Positions 45,489-54,000 of a stretch of DNA of 64,000 nucleotides are shown here, in pieces. Location of the stretch: positions 1-64,000 of the forward strand of contig NZ_VOAK01000020.1 of assembly GCF_007859075.1 (NCBI RefSeq). Reading direction: 5' to 3'. The notes under the pieces are model-generated. The model ran no database searches. It had not been told where the DNA came from and saw only the letters and a program-made list of their open reading frames with translations. This DNA is from Gemmobacter aquaticus (GTDB taxonomy: Bacteria; Pseudomonadota; Alphaproteobacteria; Rhodobacterales; Rhodobacteraceae). Within the stretch, counting starts at the first letter, position 1, and each line of letters begins with the position of its first letter. Both the position numbers and the translations under genes were made by a program.

Positions 45489-46559
45489 ATGACCGCGCAA
45501 CTGATCCCCCGCGATGAGGCCGAGCTTTCAGAGATGATCCGTGCAACCCACGGGCCGCTTGCGGTGCGCGGCGGCGGCACGCGCGGGCGCGCACCACAAG
45601 GCCCGGCGATCAGCACAACCGCGCTGACAGGGATAACGTTGTACGAACCCGGCGCTTTGACCCTTGTGGTGGCCGCCGGAACCCCGGTGGCCGAAATCGA
45701 GGCGACGCTTGCCGCCGAGGGGCAGCGCCTTGCGTTCGAAGTGCCGGACCTGCGTGGGGTTCTGGTGCGTGCGGGCACCTCGACCATTGGGGGTGTGGTG
45801 GCCGAGAATGCCTCGGGTCCGCGGCGTGTGGCAGTGGGCGCCGCGCGCGACTTCTGTCTGGGCGTGCGCTTTGTCGATGGGCGCGGCGATGTCGTTCGCA
45901 ATGGCGGGCGCGTGATGAAGAACGTGACCGGCTATGATCTGGTGAAGCTCATGTCAGGCAGCCGGGGCCAGCTGGGGGTGTTGACCGAGGTCGCGCTCAA
46001 GGTGCTGCCGCGCCCGGAGATCGAGCTGACGCTGGCCCTGTCGGGACTTTCGGTCGATCAGGCGGTCGCGGCGATGTCGGCAGCCCTTGGCTCGCCCTTC
46101 GAGGTTACGGGTGCCGCGCATCTGCCCGGGCAGGGCACCTTTCTGCGGATCGAAGGGTTTGAGGGCTCGGTCGCTTATCGGGCGGGCCGGTTGCGCGCAT
46201 TGCTGGCACCCTGGGGAGAGGCCCGCGAGGTGCCCTCTGCGTGGGCTGCGATCCGCGATGTGGCGCCGCTTGGCGGTCGGCAGGGTGATCTGTGGCGCAT
46301 CTCGACCCGTCCATCGCTGGCCGCAGGGCTGATCGCGCGGATCGGGGCCGATGAAGTGATGCTCGATTGGGGTGGCGCGCTGATCTGGGTGCTGACGCCT
46401 CAAGGCACAGACCTGCGCGCAAAACTGGGCGATCTCTCTGGCCATGCCACCTGCCTGCGCGGCACTCCACCCGATCCGGCGCCCCCCGAATCCCCGCATC
46501 TCGCCGAACTGACCAAAGGGCTGCGCCAGGCCTTTGATCCACGCGGCATCTTTGCCTGA
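45489..46559 (+). CDS. glcE: Glycolate oxidase subunit GlcE
   Basis: A 356-residue FAD-binding subunit, shorter than GlcD. The motifs are LAVRGGGTRGRAPQG and VRAGTSTIGGVVAENASGPR, then GRVMKNVTGYDLVKLMSGSR. It lacks the long GlcD C-terminal half, as expected for GlcE. The ATG at 45489 lies after GGAAAG and 42 bases past glcD. Confidence 0.94.
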   Translation: MTAQLIPRDEAELSEMIRATHGPLAVRGGGTRGRAPQGPAISTTALTGITLYEPGALTLVVAAGTPVAEIEATLAAEGQRLAFEVPDLRGVLVRAGTSTIGGVVAENASGPRRVAVGAARDFCLGVRFVDGRGDVVRNGGRVMKNVTGYDLVKLMSGSRGQLGVLTEVALKVLPRPEIELTLALSGLSVDQAVAAMSAALGSPFEVTGAAHLPGQGTFLRIEGFEGSVAYRAGRLRALLAPWGEAREVPSAWAAIRDVAPLGGRQGDLWRISTRPSLAAGLIARIGADEVMLDWGGALIWVLTPQGTDLRAKLGDLSGHATCLRGTPPDPAPPESPHLAELTKGLRQAFDPRGIFA

Positions 46560-46601
46560 CCCCCACGCCGACACGCGCGCAAAGCCATCGCAGGAGCCGC
46601 C

Positions 46602-47885
46602 ATGCAGACGAATTTCTCGCAGGAACAGCTGAAGGACCCCGGCATCGCCCGCGCGAACCAGATCCTGCGCAGCTGCGTGCATTGCGGGTTCTGCACCGCG
46701 ACCTGCCCGACCTATCAGGTTCTGGGGGATGAACTCGACAGCCCGCGCGGCCGGATCTATCTGATCAAGGAGATGCTCGAAAGCGGCCGCCCTGCCGACG
46801 CGCGCACCGTCAAGCATATCGACCGCTGCCTTAGCTGTCTGGCTTGCATGACCACCTGCCCAAGCGGCGTGCATTACATGCACCTCATCGACCACGCGCG
46901 CGCCCATATCGAAAAGACCTATCGTCGGCCGTTGGGTGACCGGGCGCTGCGCTGGTTGCTGTCACGTATCATCCCCTATCCGGGCCGGTTCCGTCTGGCG
47001 ATGCTGGGGGCGAAGATGGCAAGGCCCTTCGCGCGCCTCCTTCCCGACCCACGATTGCGCGCGATGGTCGCGATGGCCCCAAAGCAGGTGCCGCCGGTCA
47101 GCCGCAACGATGATCCGCAGGTGTTTCCGGCAATCGGTCAAAGGCGGATGCGGGTCGCGCTGCTGACGGGCTGCGCGCAGAAGGCGCTGAACACCGACAT
47201 CAACGATGCCACCATCCGGGTACTGCGCCGCTTTGGCTGCGAGGTGGTGGTGGCGCGCGGCATGGGTTGTTGTGGCGCGCTGACCCATCACATGGGGCGG
47301 GTCGATGAAAGCCACCATCAGGCGGCGGCCAACATCAACGCATGGATGGCGGAAAAGCGGGGCGGCGGGCTTGACGCGATCGTGATCAACACAAGCGGAT
47401 GCGGCACGACCGTCAAGGACTACGGCCATATGTTCCGCACCGAGCCATTGGCCCCCGATGCCGCCGAGATCTCGCGCCTGGCGATGGACATCTCAGAGCT
47501 TCTGGCAAAGCTCGATTTGCCGATGGCACCGCCACGGGGCATGCGTGTCGCCTATCACGCCGCCTGTTCGCTCCAGCACGGCCAGCAGGTGAAAACCGCG
47601 CCCAAGGATGTGTTGAAACGCTTGGGATTTGAGGTGGTTGAACCCACTGACAGCCATCTCTGTTGCGGCTCGGCCGGTACCTACAACCTGTTGCAGCCCG
47701 AGATTTCGGCCGAGTTGAAACGGCGCAAGGTCGCAACGCTTGAGGCGAAGGCGCCCGAAGTGATCGCGGCCGGAAACATTGGCTGCATGATGCAGATCGG
47801 GTCGGGAACTACGGTGCCGATAGTCCACACTGTTGAACTCGTCGACTGGGCGACCGGCGGGCCACGTCCAAGGGCCCTTGCCTGA
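46602..47885 (+). CDS. glcF: Glycolate oxidase iron-sulfur subunit GlcF
   Basis: A 427-residue subunit with two ferredoxin-type [4Fe-4S] motifs (CVHCGFCTATCP and CLSCLACMTTCPSG) and two CCG-type domains (MGCCGALTHHMG, HLCCGSAGTY). It passes electrons from the GlcD/E flavins to the membrane. It starts with ATG after GCAGGAGCCGCC. Together with ccrA the operon allows C2 carbon use. Confidence 0.95.
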   Translation: MQTNFSQEQLKDPGIARANQILRSCVHCGFCTATCPTYQVLGDELDSPRGRIYLIKEMLESGRPADARTVKHIDRCLSCLACMTTCPSGVHYMHLIDHARAHIEKTYRRPLGDRALRWLLSRIIPYPGRFRLAMLGAKMARPFARLLPDPRLRAMVAMAPKQVPPVSRNDDPQVFPAIGQRRMRVALLTGCAQKALNTDINDATIRVLRRFGCEVVVARGMGCCGALTHHMGRVDESHHQAAANINAWMAEKRGGGLDAIVINTSGCGTTVKDYGHMFRTEPLAPDAAEISRLAMDISELLAKLDLPMAPPRGMRVAYHAACSLQHGQQVKTAPKDVLKRLGFEVVEPTDSHLCCGSAGTYNLLQPEISAELKRRKVATLEAKAPEVIAAGNIGCMMQIGSGTTVPIVHTVELVDWATGGPRPRALA

Positions 47886-47936
47886 TCGGGGCGAATGGCA
47901 CAAATCTGTGCGGGTAAGAGTCTGGCCCGCGGTATC

Positions 47937-48785
47937 ATGAAGCGCATCTTCTCATCCTTGGCGATTGCCCTTGTGGTGCCCTTTGGCGCCCCTGCGCAGG
48001 ATGTTGTGACCTTGGCCCCTGCGCGGGATGCCCGGCTGGAAAGCCTTGAGACATCCGACGCCGGTCGCGGGTGGGAGGCGGTGGGCAAGCTGGAGCTGGG
48101 CCGTCGTGGCTTTTGCACGGGCGCGCTGATTGCGCCCGATCTGGTGCTGACCGCCGGACATTGCCTGTTTGACCGCGACACAGGCGCCCGCATCGACCCC
48201 GCCTCGATCGAGTTTCGTGCAGGCTGGCGCAATGGCCGCGCCATCGCCTATCGCGGCATCAAGCGGGCGGTGGCCCATCCAGATTACGTCTATGGCGGCG
48301 AGAAACTGAATGAGCGCGTGGCCTTTGATATCGCGCTTCTGCAACTGGACCAACCGATCCGGCAGCCTTCGGTCACGCCGTTCGCCATTGGCGAGCAACC
48401 CCTGGCGGGCGATGCCGTCAGCGTCGTCTCTTATGCGCAGGACCGGTCCGAGGCGCCGTCGTTGCAGGAAGTGTGCAAGGTTCTGGCGCAGGAACCCAAG
48501 ATGCTGATGCTGACCTGCGATGTCGATTTCGGCTCATCCGGGGCACCCGTCTTTGCGTTTCTGGGTGGCATGCCGCGCATCGTCTCGGTCGTCTCGGCCA
48601 AGGCCGAATACGACGGGCACAAGGTGGCCATCGGAACCGGGCTCGCCGAACCTTTGGAAGATCTGCGGCGCGAGATCATGGAGGCCGAGGAGGCCGCAGG
48701 CCTTGGCTCGGCGCGCATCCTGCGCGGCGGCATTACCTCAGGCCCAAAATTCCTGCGCCCCGACGAGGATCGTCCCGGCGATTGA
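47937..48785 (+). CDS. Secreted trypsin-like serine protease
   Basis: A 282-residue S1-family protease. The signal peptide MKRIFSSLAIALVVPFGAPA is cleaved near residue 20. The catalytic triad is His in LTAGHCLFD, Asp in AFDIALLQLD and Ser in DVDFGSSGAPVF (GSSGAP in place of the usual GDSGGP). There is no PDZ domain, so it is not DegP. ATG 47937 is chosen for the signal peptide; an in-frame ATG at 47895 would mask it. Its position before hsp20 suggests a general envelope-stress setting, but separate promoters are likely. Confidence 0.82.
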   Translation: MKRIFSSLAIALVVPFGAPAQDVVTLAPARDARLESLETSDAGRGWEAVGKLELGRRGFCTGALIAPDLVLTAGHCLFDRDTGARIDPASIEFRAGWRNGRAIAYRGIKRAVAHPDYVYGGEKLNERVAFDIALLQLDQPIRQPSVTPFAIGEQPLAGDAVSVVSYAQDRSEAPSLQEVCKVLAQEPKMLMLTCDVDFGSSGAPVFAFLGGMPRIVSVVSAKAEYDGHKVAIGTGLAEPLEDLRREIMEAEEAAGLGSARILRGGITSGPKFLRPDEDRPGD

Positions 48786-48825
48786 GCGCACCCTGGGCCT
48801 GTCGCCTTTGGACAATCGCCAGCCC

Positions 48826-48854
48826 CTTGAAATGGCGCGCATCCCTTCCCAGAT
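48826..48854 (+). promoter_or_regulatory. Candidate RpoH (heat-shock) promoter for hsp20
   Basis: CTTGAAA (48826-48832) and CCCAGAT (48848-48854), 15 bases apart, resemble the sigma-32 elements CTTGAAA and CCCATNT. They lie 92 bases upstream of the hsp20 start. One or two -10 positions differ from consensus. Confidence 0.5.
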
Positions 48855-48945
48855 CTGGCAAACCGGGCGCCATTGCGGGCCCGGCTGACGAACCAAGGCC
48901 TGCCCGGCATCGGGGGGCCGTCTACATCGCTTGAAGAGGATGACC

Positions 48946-49425
48946 ATGCGTAACTTCGATTTCGCACCGCTCTATCGTGCCACCGTGGGCTTTGACCGCA
49001 TCGCCGATCTGCTGGATCGCGCCCTGACTGCCGATGTCGCCCAGCCGACCTATCCGCCCTACAATATCGAAAAGACCGACGAGAACGCCTATCGCATCTC
49101 GATCGCAGTGGCCGGCTTCACGCCCGAGGAACTGGCTGTCGAGGTCAAGGAAGGCGCGCTGTTCGTCTCGGCCCGCAAGGCGCCCGAGGCTGCCGATCGC
49201 AATTTCCTGCATCGTGGCATCGCCACCCGTGCCTTTGAGCGCCGCTTTGCGCTGGCCGATCATGTGCGCGTCAGTGGTGCGGCCCATGAACACGGCATGC
49301 TGCATATCGACCTTGTCCGCGAAACGCCCGAGGCGCTGAAACCCCGCCGGATCGAGATTTCGCGCGCGGCCCCGGTTCAGGCCGACGTGGTCGAAGCCGC
49401 ACCCGCCCAGACGGCGGTCAACTGA
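48946..49425 (+). CDS. Small heat-shock protein, Hsp20/IbpA type
   Basis: A 159-residue holdase chaperone. The N-terminal FDRIADLLDRALTADVAQP is the class A Hsp20 start (IbpA-like), followed by an alpha-crystallin domain: YNIEKTDENAYRISIAVAGF, LAVEVKEGALFVSARK, and DHVRVSGAAHEHGMLHIDLV with the usual R...L-x-I pattern. Starts at ATG 48946 with GAAGAGGA upstream. Regulation by RpoH is suggested by the element upstream. Confidence 0.92.
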   Translation: MRNFDFAPLYRATVGFDRIADLLDRALTADVAQPTYPPYNIEKTDENAYRISIAVAGFTPEELAVEVKEGALFVSARKAPEAADRNFLHRGIATRAFERRFALADHVRVSGAAHEHGMLHIDLVRETPEALKPRRIEISRAAPVQADVVEAAPAQTAVN

Positions 49426-49448
49426 TCTCTCCTGAATTGCCGTCAGAG

Positions 49449-49482
49449 AGGCGCACGGGTTTGGGCCCGTGCGCCTTTTTCG
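49449..49482 (+). terminator. hsp20 terminator
   Basis: AGGCGCACGGG and CCCGTGCGCCT form an 11-bp stem around TTTGGG, followed by TTTT(T)CG. It ends three bases before the stop of the convergent VWA gene. Confidence 0.9.
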
Positions 49483-49484
49483 TT

Positions 49485-51476
49485 TCAGCGCGGCGAAAGC
49501 GCCTGCGAAAGCGACTGTGCAAGCCGCATCAGGTTGACCGCCTCGACCCGGTAGCCGAAGGGATCGTCGCCCCGCGCGCCTTCAGCAAGCGTGATGGCAT
49601 CGGCCCAGTCCCAGTCCTGCACATAGGGTGATCCGGTCAGCAGCTGGCCAAAGCCGGCGATTGCGGCGGCAAAGCGGGCGTCCGCATCGGCGGGCGCGTT
49701 CTGTGCGGTGATCGGAGCCTCGATCAAGGTGCTGTCCGCAGAGCCTGGTGCCTTGTAGCGCAGGCGCAAGAAGCCAAGCTCGGCGGCATCAATCGGGGCG
49801 GGTTCTGATCCATAGCGCAGCGGATCGGTCAGCCGCGCGGGGCTCTCTGGTGCGGTGATCTCGTAAAGCGCCGTCACCTGATGGCCCGCGCCGATCTCGC
49901 CCGCATCCACCCGGTCGTTGTTAAAGTCCTCGCGGTTGAGTGCGCGGGTCTCATAGCCGATCAGCCGGTATTCCGCGACTTGGGCGGGGTTCCATTCGAC
50001 TTGCACTTTCACATCATTCGCTAGTGGGAAGAGCGCACCTGACAACTGGTCCACCAGCACCTTCCGGGCCTCCTGTGCCGTATCGATGTAGGCGGCGAGG
50101 CCATTGCCGTTCTGGGCCAGCGCCTGCATCGTCACATCATCCAGATTGCCGCGCCCAAAGCCCAGAACCGAGAGGTAGGTGCCTGACTCGCGCTTTTGGG
50201 CGATCAGGTCGATCAGTTCCGAGGGGTCACTGATCCCGAGGTTGAAGTCGCCATCGGTGGCCAGCAGCACGCGGCTGACCTCGCCGTCGCCTGCCATGCG
50301 CGCCGCAACTTCATAGGCCAGCGTCAACCCTTCGGCGCCGGCCGTGCCACCACCGGCCTGCAAGCGGTCCAGTGCGGCTGAAACGGCGCCGGTGTCGCCG
50401 GCGGCGGTCGGCTCCAGCACCACGCCCGCGGATCCAGCATAGGCGACGATTGCCACCTGATCTTCCGGGCGCAGTTGCGGCAGGGTCAGGCGCAGCGCCT
50501 GTTTCAGCAGAGGCAGCTTTGCCGGCTCATCCATGCTGCCCGAAGTGTCGATCAGGAACACGAGGTTCAGGGCCGGGCGGTCGGCGATGGCGGGCAGGCG
50601 CCCCTGCAGCCCGATCCGCACCAGCCGGGTGCCCGCGTTCCACGGTGTTTCAAAGACAGAGACATCGGCACGGAACGGTGCCTCCCCTTCAGGCGCTGGA
50701 TAGGCATAGGGGAAATAGTTCACCATTTCCTCGATCCGCACGGCCTCGGCCGGGGGCAGGGTGCCTGCGTTCAGGCTTTGCCGGATCACCGTCCATGAGG
50801 CCGTATCCACATCAATCGAAAAGGTTGAAACAGGCTCTTCGGCCGTCACCTTCACGTGGTTCGCCTTGGCATTGGCAAAGTCCTCGGTCGTCGCGGGCGG
50901 CGCAGGCGCGATCTCGCCCTCCATCGGCACCGCCGCCACAATCGCGGCACCGACAGCGGCGTCCTCGGCAAGACCCGTTGGCGCCTCGGCACGTGACTGG
51001 GCGGGGGGAGAGGCCAGAGCCGGCGCGCTCTCTTCGGCCACCATGTCCATCATCGGGGCCTCGGACGCGGGCGCCATCTTGGCCTGCGGAGTGGCGACGA
51101 CCACGGCTTCGGGTTCCGCCACGGGCATCTCGGGTGCTGCGGCCGGTTGCGGGGCGAGTGGCGGCGCGCCAACGCGCGGCATCCAGTCGGGCGAAAAGAC
51201 GACAACGGCGGCCAGCGCCGCGACAACAGAGGTCGATGCGGCCAGGACGCCCGGCCGCGCAAGGGGTTTCAACATGGTCCAGACTCCGCTCAGCAGGCCC
51301 GACCGTTTCGGGCTTGCCTCACTGGAACGCGGCGCATCTGCAATTCCTTGGGGCGCGTCGTGCAGGTCATCGAAATTCTTCATCGCGGCTTCGAGGGCCG
51401 CCATGCGCGCCTGCGATCCGGGGGCAGGCGGGGGGGCCTGCAATGCGGCCCGCAGCCGGTCAAGATCGTCGGTCAT
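49485..51476 (-). CDS. VWA/DUF3520 membrane protein with anti-sigma-like N-terminus
   Basis: A 663-residue protein. Residues 1-70 are cytoplasmic and helical (MTDDLDRLRAALQA...), one membrane helix lies at about 77-95, followed by a Pro/Ala-rich linker, the YfbK-type N-terminal VWA region (STFSIDVDTASWTVIRQSLN), a VWA domain with MIDAS DTSGSM (310-315), and a DUF3520 end (YRLIGYETRALNREDFNNDR). The layout inside-helix-outside, with the gene directly behind an ECF sigma gene (ATGA overlap), is that of an anti-sigma factor or membrane sensor. I do not see a ZAS or ChrR motif, so that role is inferred from topology and coupling only. Confidence 0.85.
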   Translation of the reverse strand: MTDDLDRLRAALQAPPPAPGSQARMAALEAAMKNFDDLHDAPQGIADAPRSSEASPKRSGLLSGVWTMLKPLARPGVLAASTSVVAALAAVVVFSPDWMPRVGAPPLAPQPAAAPEMPVAEPEAVVVATPQAKMAPASEAPMMDMVAEESAPALASPPAQSRAEAPTGLAEDAAVGAAIVAAVPMEGEIAPAPPATTEDFANAKANHVKVTAEEPVSTFSIDVDTASWTVIRQSLNAGTLPPAEAVRIEEMVNYFPYAYPAPEGEAPFRADVSVFETPWNAGTRLVRIGLQGRLPAIADRPALNLVFLIDTSGSMDEPAKLPLLKQALRLTLPQLRPEDQVAIVAYAGSAGVVLEPTAAGDTGAVSAALDRLQAGGGTAGAEGLTLAYEVAARMAGDGEVSRVLLATDGDFNLGISDPSELIDLIAQKRESGTYLSVLGFGRGNLDDVTMQALAQNGNGLAAYIDTAQEARKVLVDQLSGALFPLANDVKVQVEWNPAQVAEYRLIGYETRALNREDFNNDRVDAGEIGAGHQVTALYEITAPESPARLTDPLRYGSEPAPIDAAELGFLRLRYKAPGSADSTLIEAPITAQNAPADADARFAAAIAGFGQLLTGSPYVQDWDWADAITLAEGARGDDPFGYRVEAVNLMRLAQSLSQALSPR

Positions 51477-52015
51477 TGCGCCTCCTCTTGCGCCATGCGG
51501 CGCAGACGCTTCTTCACTTCGGACATCCGCCAGGCGACGGTTCCCTCGGATACGCCCAGCACCTTTGCGGCCTCGGCCTGTGTCAACTCCTCACCCAGGA
51601 CCAGTGCGACCGTATCGCGCAGATCGGGGCCAAGCCGGGCCATCGCATCTTCAAGCCACAACCGGGCCTCGCGCTCGGTGCTGGCCTCATCCTGCCGCGC
51701 GATTTCCCAGTCGCCCCAGCCGTCGGCCGCGCGCGAGCGGGTCATCTGGCGGCGGCGCAGGTCATGGGCCGCGTTCATCACCACCCGGTAGAGCCAGGTG
51801 GTGAACCGCGCTTCGGCCCGCCAGCCCGCCAACTTTGCGGGAAGGGCCGCGCAGATGTCTTGCGTCAGATCCTGCGCATCGGCGGCTGAACCGGTCAGTC
51901 GCCAGGCCAGCGCATGGATGCGATCGTAATGCCGCGTCACCAGCGCGGCAAAGGCGGCGCGGTCTCCGCCTGCGGCGGCCAGTGCCAGGGTTTCATCCGG
52001 TGTTTCCATGCGCAT
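51473..52015 (-). CDS. ECF-family RNA polymerase sigma factor
   Basis: A 180-residue sigma-70-family protein. Region 2 is HYDRIHALAWRLTGSAADAQ to FTTWLYRVVMNAAHDLRRRQ; region 4 is LGEELTQAEAAKVLGVSEGT with the DNA-recognition helix VAWRMSEVKKRLRR. The start is ATG 52015; an alternative ATG at 52033 has AAGGA farther upstream. It is coupled to the VWA protein. The divergent gene is ygiC-like, 114 bases away. Confidence 0.9.
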   Translation of the reverse strand: MRMETPDETLALAAAGGDRAAFAALVTRHYDRIHALAWRLTGSAADAQDLTQDICAALPAKLAGWRAEARFTTWLYRVVMNAAHDLRRRQMTRSRAADGWGDWEIARQDEASTEREARLWLEDAMARLGPDLRDTVALVLGEELTQAEAAKVLGVSEGTVAWRMSEVKKRLRRMAQEEAQ

Positions 52016-52058
52016 GACGCTAATCAGACGCATCTGCCGCCGCAATCCTTGGAGGTCG

Positions 52059-52086
52059 CTTGCGAAAAGGTGGGCACTTGCGAAAA
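52059..52086. repeat. Direct repeat in the sigma factor/ygiC control region
   Basis: CTTGCGAAAA occurs twice, at 52059-52068 and 52077-52086, exactly 18 bases apart. It lies between the divergent ECF and ygiC-like genes and may be a binding site or promoter element. Confidence 0.4.
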
Positions 52087-52129
52087 CTGTCACGCCGCCC
52101 GATATCGAGCGGAACAGCAGGAGACGTGC

Positions 52130-53293
52130 ATGGAACTTTTGAAGCTGCCCGAACGGCCGAACTGGCGTGACCGGGCGCGGGATCTGGGCTTCAACTTCGC
52201 CGATATGTATGGCGAACCCTATTGGGATGAGGGCCATGTCTGGCGGTTCACGATGGGTCAGATCGAGGGCTGCATCGAAGACCCCTGCACCGAGCTTCAC
52301 GCCCTCTGCCGCGAGGCGGTGGGGCGCATCATCGGGTCCGAGGCGCTGATGGTGCGGATGGGGCTTCCGCGGGCGCAGTGGGACTTTATCGCCGACAGTT
52401 GGGCCCGGGCCGAGCCCGAGCTTTACGGGCGCTTTGATCTGGCCTTTGACGGGACAGGGCCGGCCAAGCTTCTGGAATACAACGCCGACACCCCGACATC
52501 GCTTTACGAAAGCTCGGCCTTTCAGTGGCTGTGGCTGGAAGATCAGATTAAGGCCGGCGTCCTGCCCGAGGCAGCCGATCAGTTCAACGGAATCCACGAG
52601 GCGCTGGTCGAACGCTTTGCCGCGATATGCGCGCCCGGTCAGGACCTGCATTTCGCCGCGATGAAGGATTCGCCCGAAGACTATGGCACGGTCGAAACGC
52701 TGGGCTGGGCCGCACGCGAGGCGGGTTTGGGCGCGCATTACACCGACCTGCAATCGATCGGGCTGACGGCGGATGGCCAGTTTGCCGATAGCGAGGATCG
52801 GGTGATCGGCGCGCTGTTCAAGCTGTATCCTTGGGAGGATCTGTTCGCTGACGATTTCGCGCAGTATCTGGCCTCGTCCGGCTGCCGGTTCATTGAGCCG
52901 CCGTGGAAGGCCCTGTTGTCGAACAAGGCGATCCTGCCAATGCTCTGGCAGATGTTCCCGGATCATCCGAACCTGCTGCCCGCCTATTTCGTGGGCGAGG
53001 AAGGCGCGGGGCTTGAACATGGCCATGTCGAAAAGCCGATCTTTTCGCGTGAGGGAGCGGGCATCAGGATCGTGCAGAACGGTGCGGTGATCGAGGCCTC
53101 TGACGTGGCCGATTATGATGCCCATCCGCGCATCCGGCAGGCCTATCACCCCCTGCCGCAATTTGAGGGCTGGCGCCCGGTTCTTGGGGCGTGGATGGTG
53201 GGTGAGGCCTGTGTGGGTCTTGGGGTGCGGTCCGACCGCAGCCGCATCACGCAGAACCTGTCGCGGTTCCAGCCGCATGTTATCTTGGATTAA
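52130..53293 (+). CDS. Glutathionylspermidine synthase-like ATP-grasp protein (YgiC family)
   Basis: A 387-residue ATP-grasp ligase homologous to the synthetase half of GspS: GRFDLAFDGTGPAKLLEYNADTPTSLYES has the Mg/ATP residues, and GCRFIEPPWKALLSNKAILPMLW and EKPIFSREGAGIRI follow. The amidase half is absent. YgiC homologues are paired with a DUF1190 lipoprotein, as here, 15 bases downstream. The peptide or amine ligated is not known. ATG 52130 follows AGGAGACGTGC. Confidence 0.88.
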   Translation: MELLKLPERPNWRDRARDLGFNFADMYGEPYWDEGHVWRFTMGQIEGCIEDPCTELHALCREAVGRIIGSEALMVRMGLPRAQWDFIADSWARAEPELYGRFDLAFDGTGPAKLLEYNADTPTSLYESSAFQWLWLEDQIKAGVLPEAADQFNGIHEALVERFAAICAPGQDLHFAAMKDSPEDYGTVETLGWAAREAGLGAHYTDLQSIGLTADGQFADSEDRVIGALFKLYPWEDLFADDFAQYLASSGCRFIEPPWKALLSNKAILPMLWQMFPDHPNLLPAYFVGEEGAGLEHGHVEKPIFSREGAGIRIVQNGAVIEASDVADYDAHPRIRQAYHPLPQFEGWRPVLGAWMVGEACVGLGVRSDRSRITQNLSRFQPHVILD

Positions 53294-53308
53294 GCGAGGA
53301 GTGGGGCA

Positions 53309-53887
53309 ATGAAACGGTCAGGTCACGTTGCGCTGGCGATCCTCGGGGCGGCGGCCTTCGGGCTGGCGGGGTGTCAGGAAACGGCAACCGATGCGGCAAG
53401 CTTTCCTGATCTGGACAGCTGCCTGAAGGCTGCGACGCAGGACGGCTGGTTCACCGCAGACGATTGCCGCACGACCTTTGCCGAGGCGGAATTGCTGCAT
53501 GACGAGACAGCGCCGCGTTACGACAGTGCGGCGCTCTGCGAGGAACAGCATGGTGAGGGGAACTGTCAGCCCGATGCCTCGGCCGGCCCGGCAGGCGGGG
53601 GCGGTGGGTCGATCTTCATGCCGCTGATGATGGGTTATCTTCTGGGCAGCGCGCTTTCGGGTGGCCGTCCCGTGGCGCAGCCGGTCTTTGGGCGTGCGGG
53701 CGGGGGGTATTCGACGCCCGCCGGAACCGGGATCAGCCGTCTTGGCGCATCCGGCAAGGTGCCGACCGAGGCCTTTGCGAAAGCCCCCGTCACCAAGGGC
53801 CAGCCCGCCATGACCCGCGCGACCGTGGCGCAGCGCGGCGGGTTCGGGACGACCGGGGCAGGCCGCAGCACCTCCACCGGCGGCTGA
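53309..53887 (+). CDS. DUF1190 lipoprotein (YgiB family)
   Basis: A 192-residue lipoprotein: the signal HVALAILGAAAFGLAGC gives a lipidated Cys22. The DUF1190 part covers SLDSCLKA-type cysteines, the short segment TTFAEAELLHDETAPRYDS and a glycine-rich end with MPLMMGYLLGSAL. It is the conserved partner of YgiC. The C-terminal third is low in complexity (Gly, Ser, Thr). Confidence 0.82.
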   Translation: MKRSGHVALAILGAAAFGLAGCQETATDAASFPDLDSCLKAATQDGWFTADDCRTTFAEAELLHDETAPRYDSAALCEEQHGEGNCQPDASAGPAGGGGGSIFMPLMMGYLLGSALSGGRPVAQPVFGRAGGGYSTPAGTGISRLGASGKVPTEAFAKAPVTKGQPAMTRATVAQRGGFGTTGAGRSTSTGG

Positions 53888-53898
53888 GGGAAAGAGAA

Positions 53899-53918
53899 AG
53901 GGGGCGCTCGCGCCCCCT
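53899..53918. terminator. Hairpin between ygiB and the aldehyde dehydrogenase gene
   Basis: AGGGGGCG-CTCG-CGCCCCCT is a perfect 8-bp stem. On the minus strand it is followed by a T-rich TTTCTCTTTCCC, so it can end the aldehyde dehydrogenase transcript, and on the plus strand it follows ygiB by 11 bases. Confidence 0.65.
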
Positions 53919-54000
53919 CTGGCCCGTGCCGGCCCATTCACCCCCTGAGGATATTTGAGAAAGGAAAGCGAGCACAGAGGCGCGCTTTCCCTGCCCGTCA

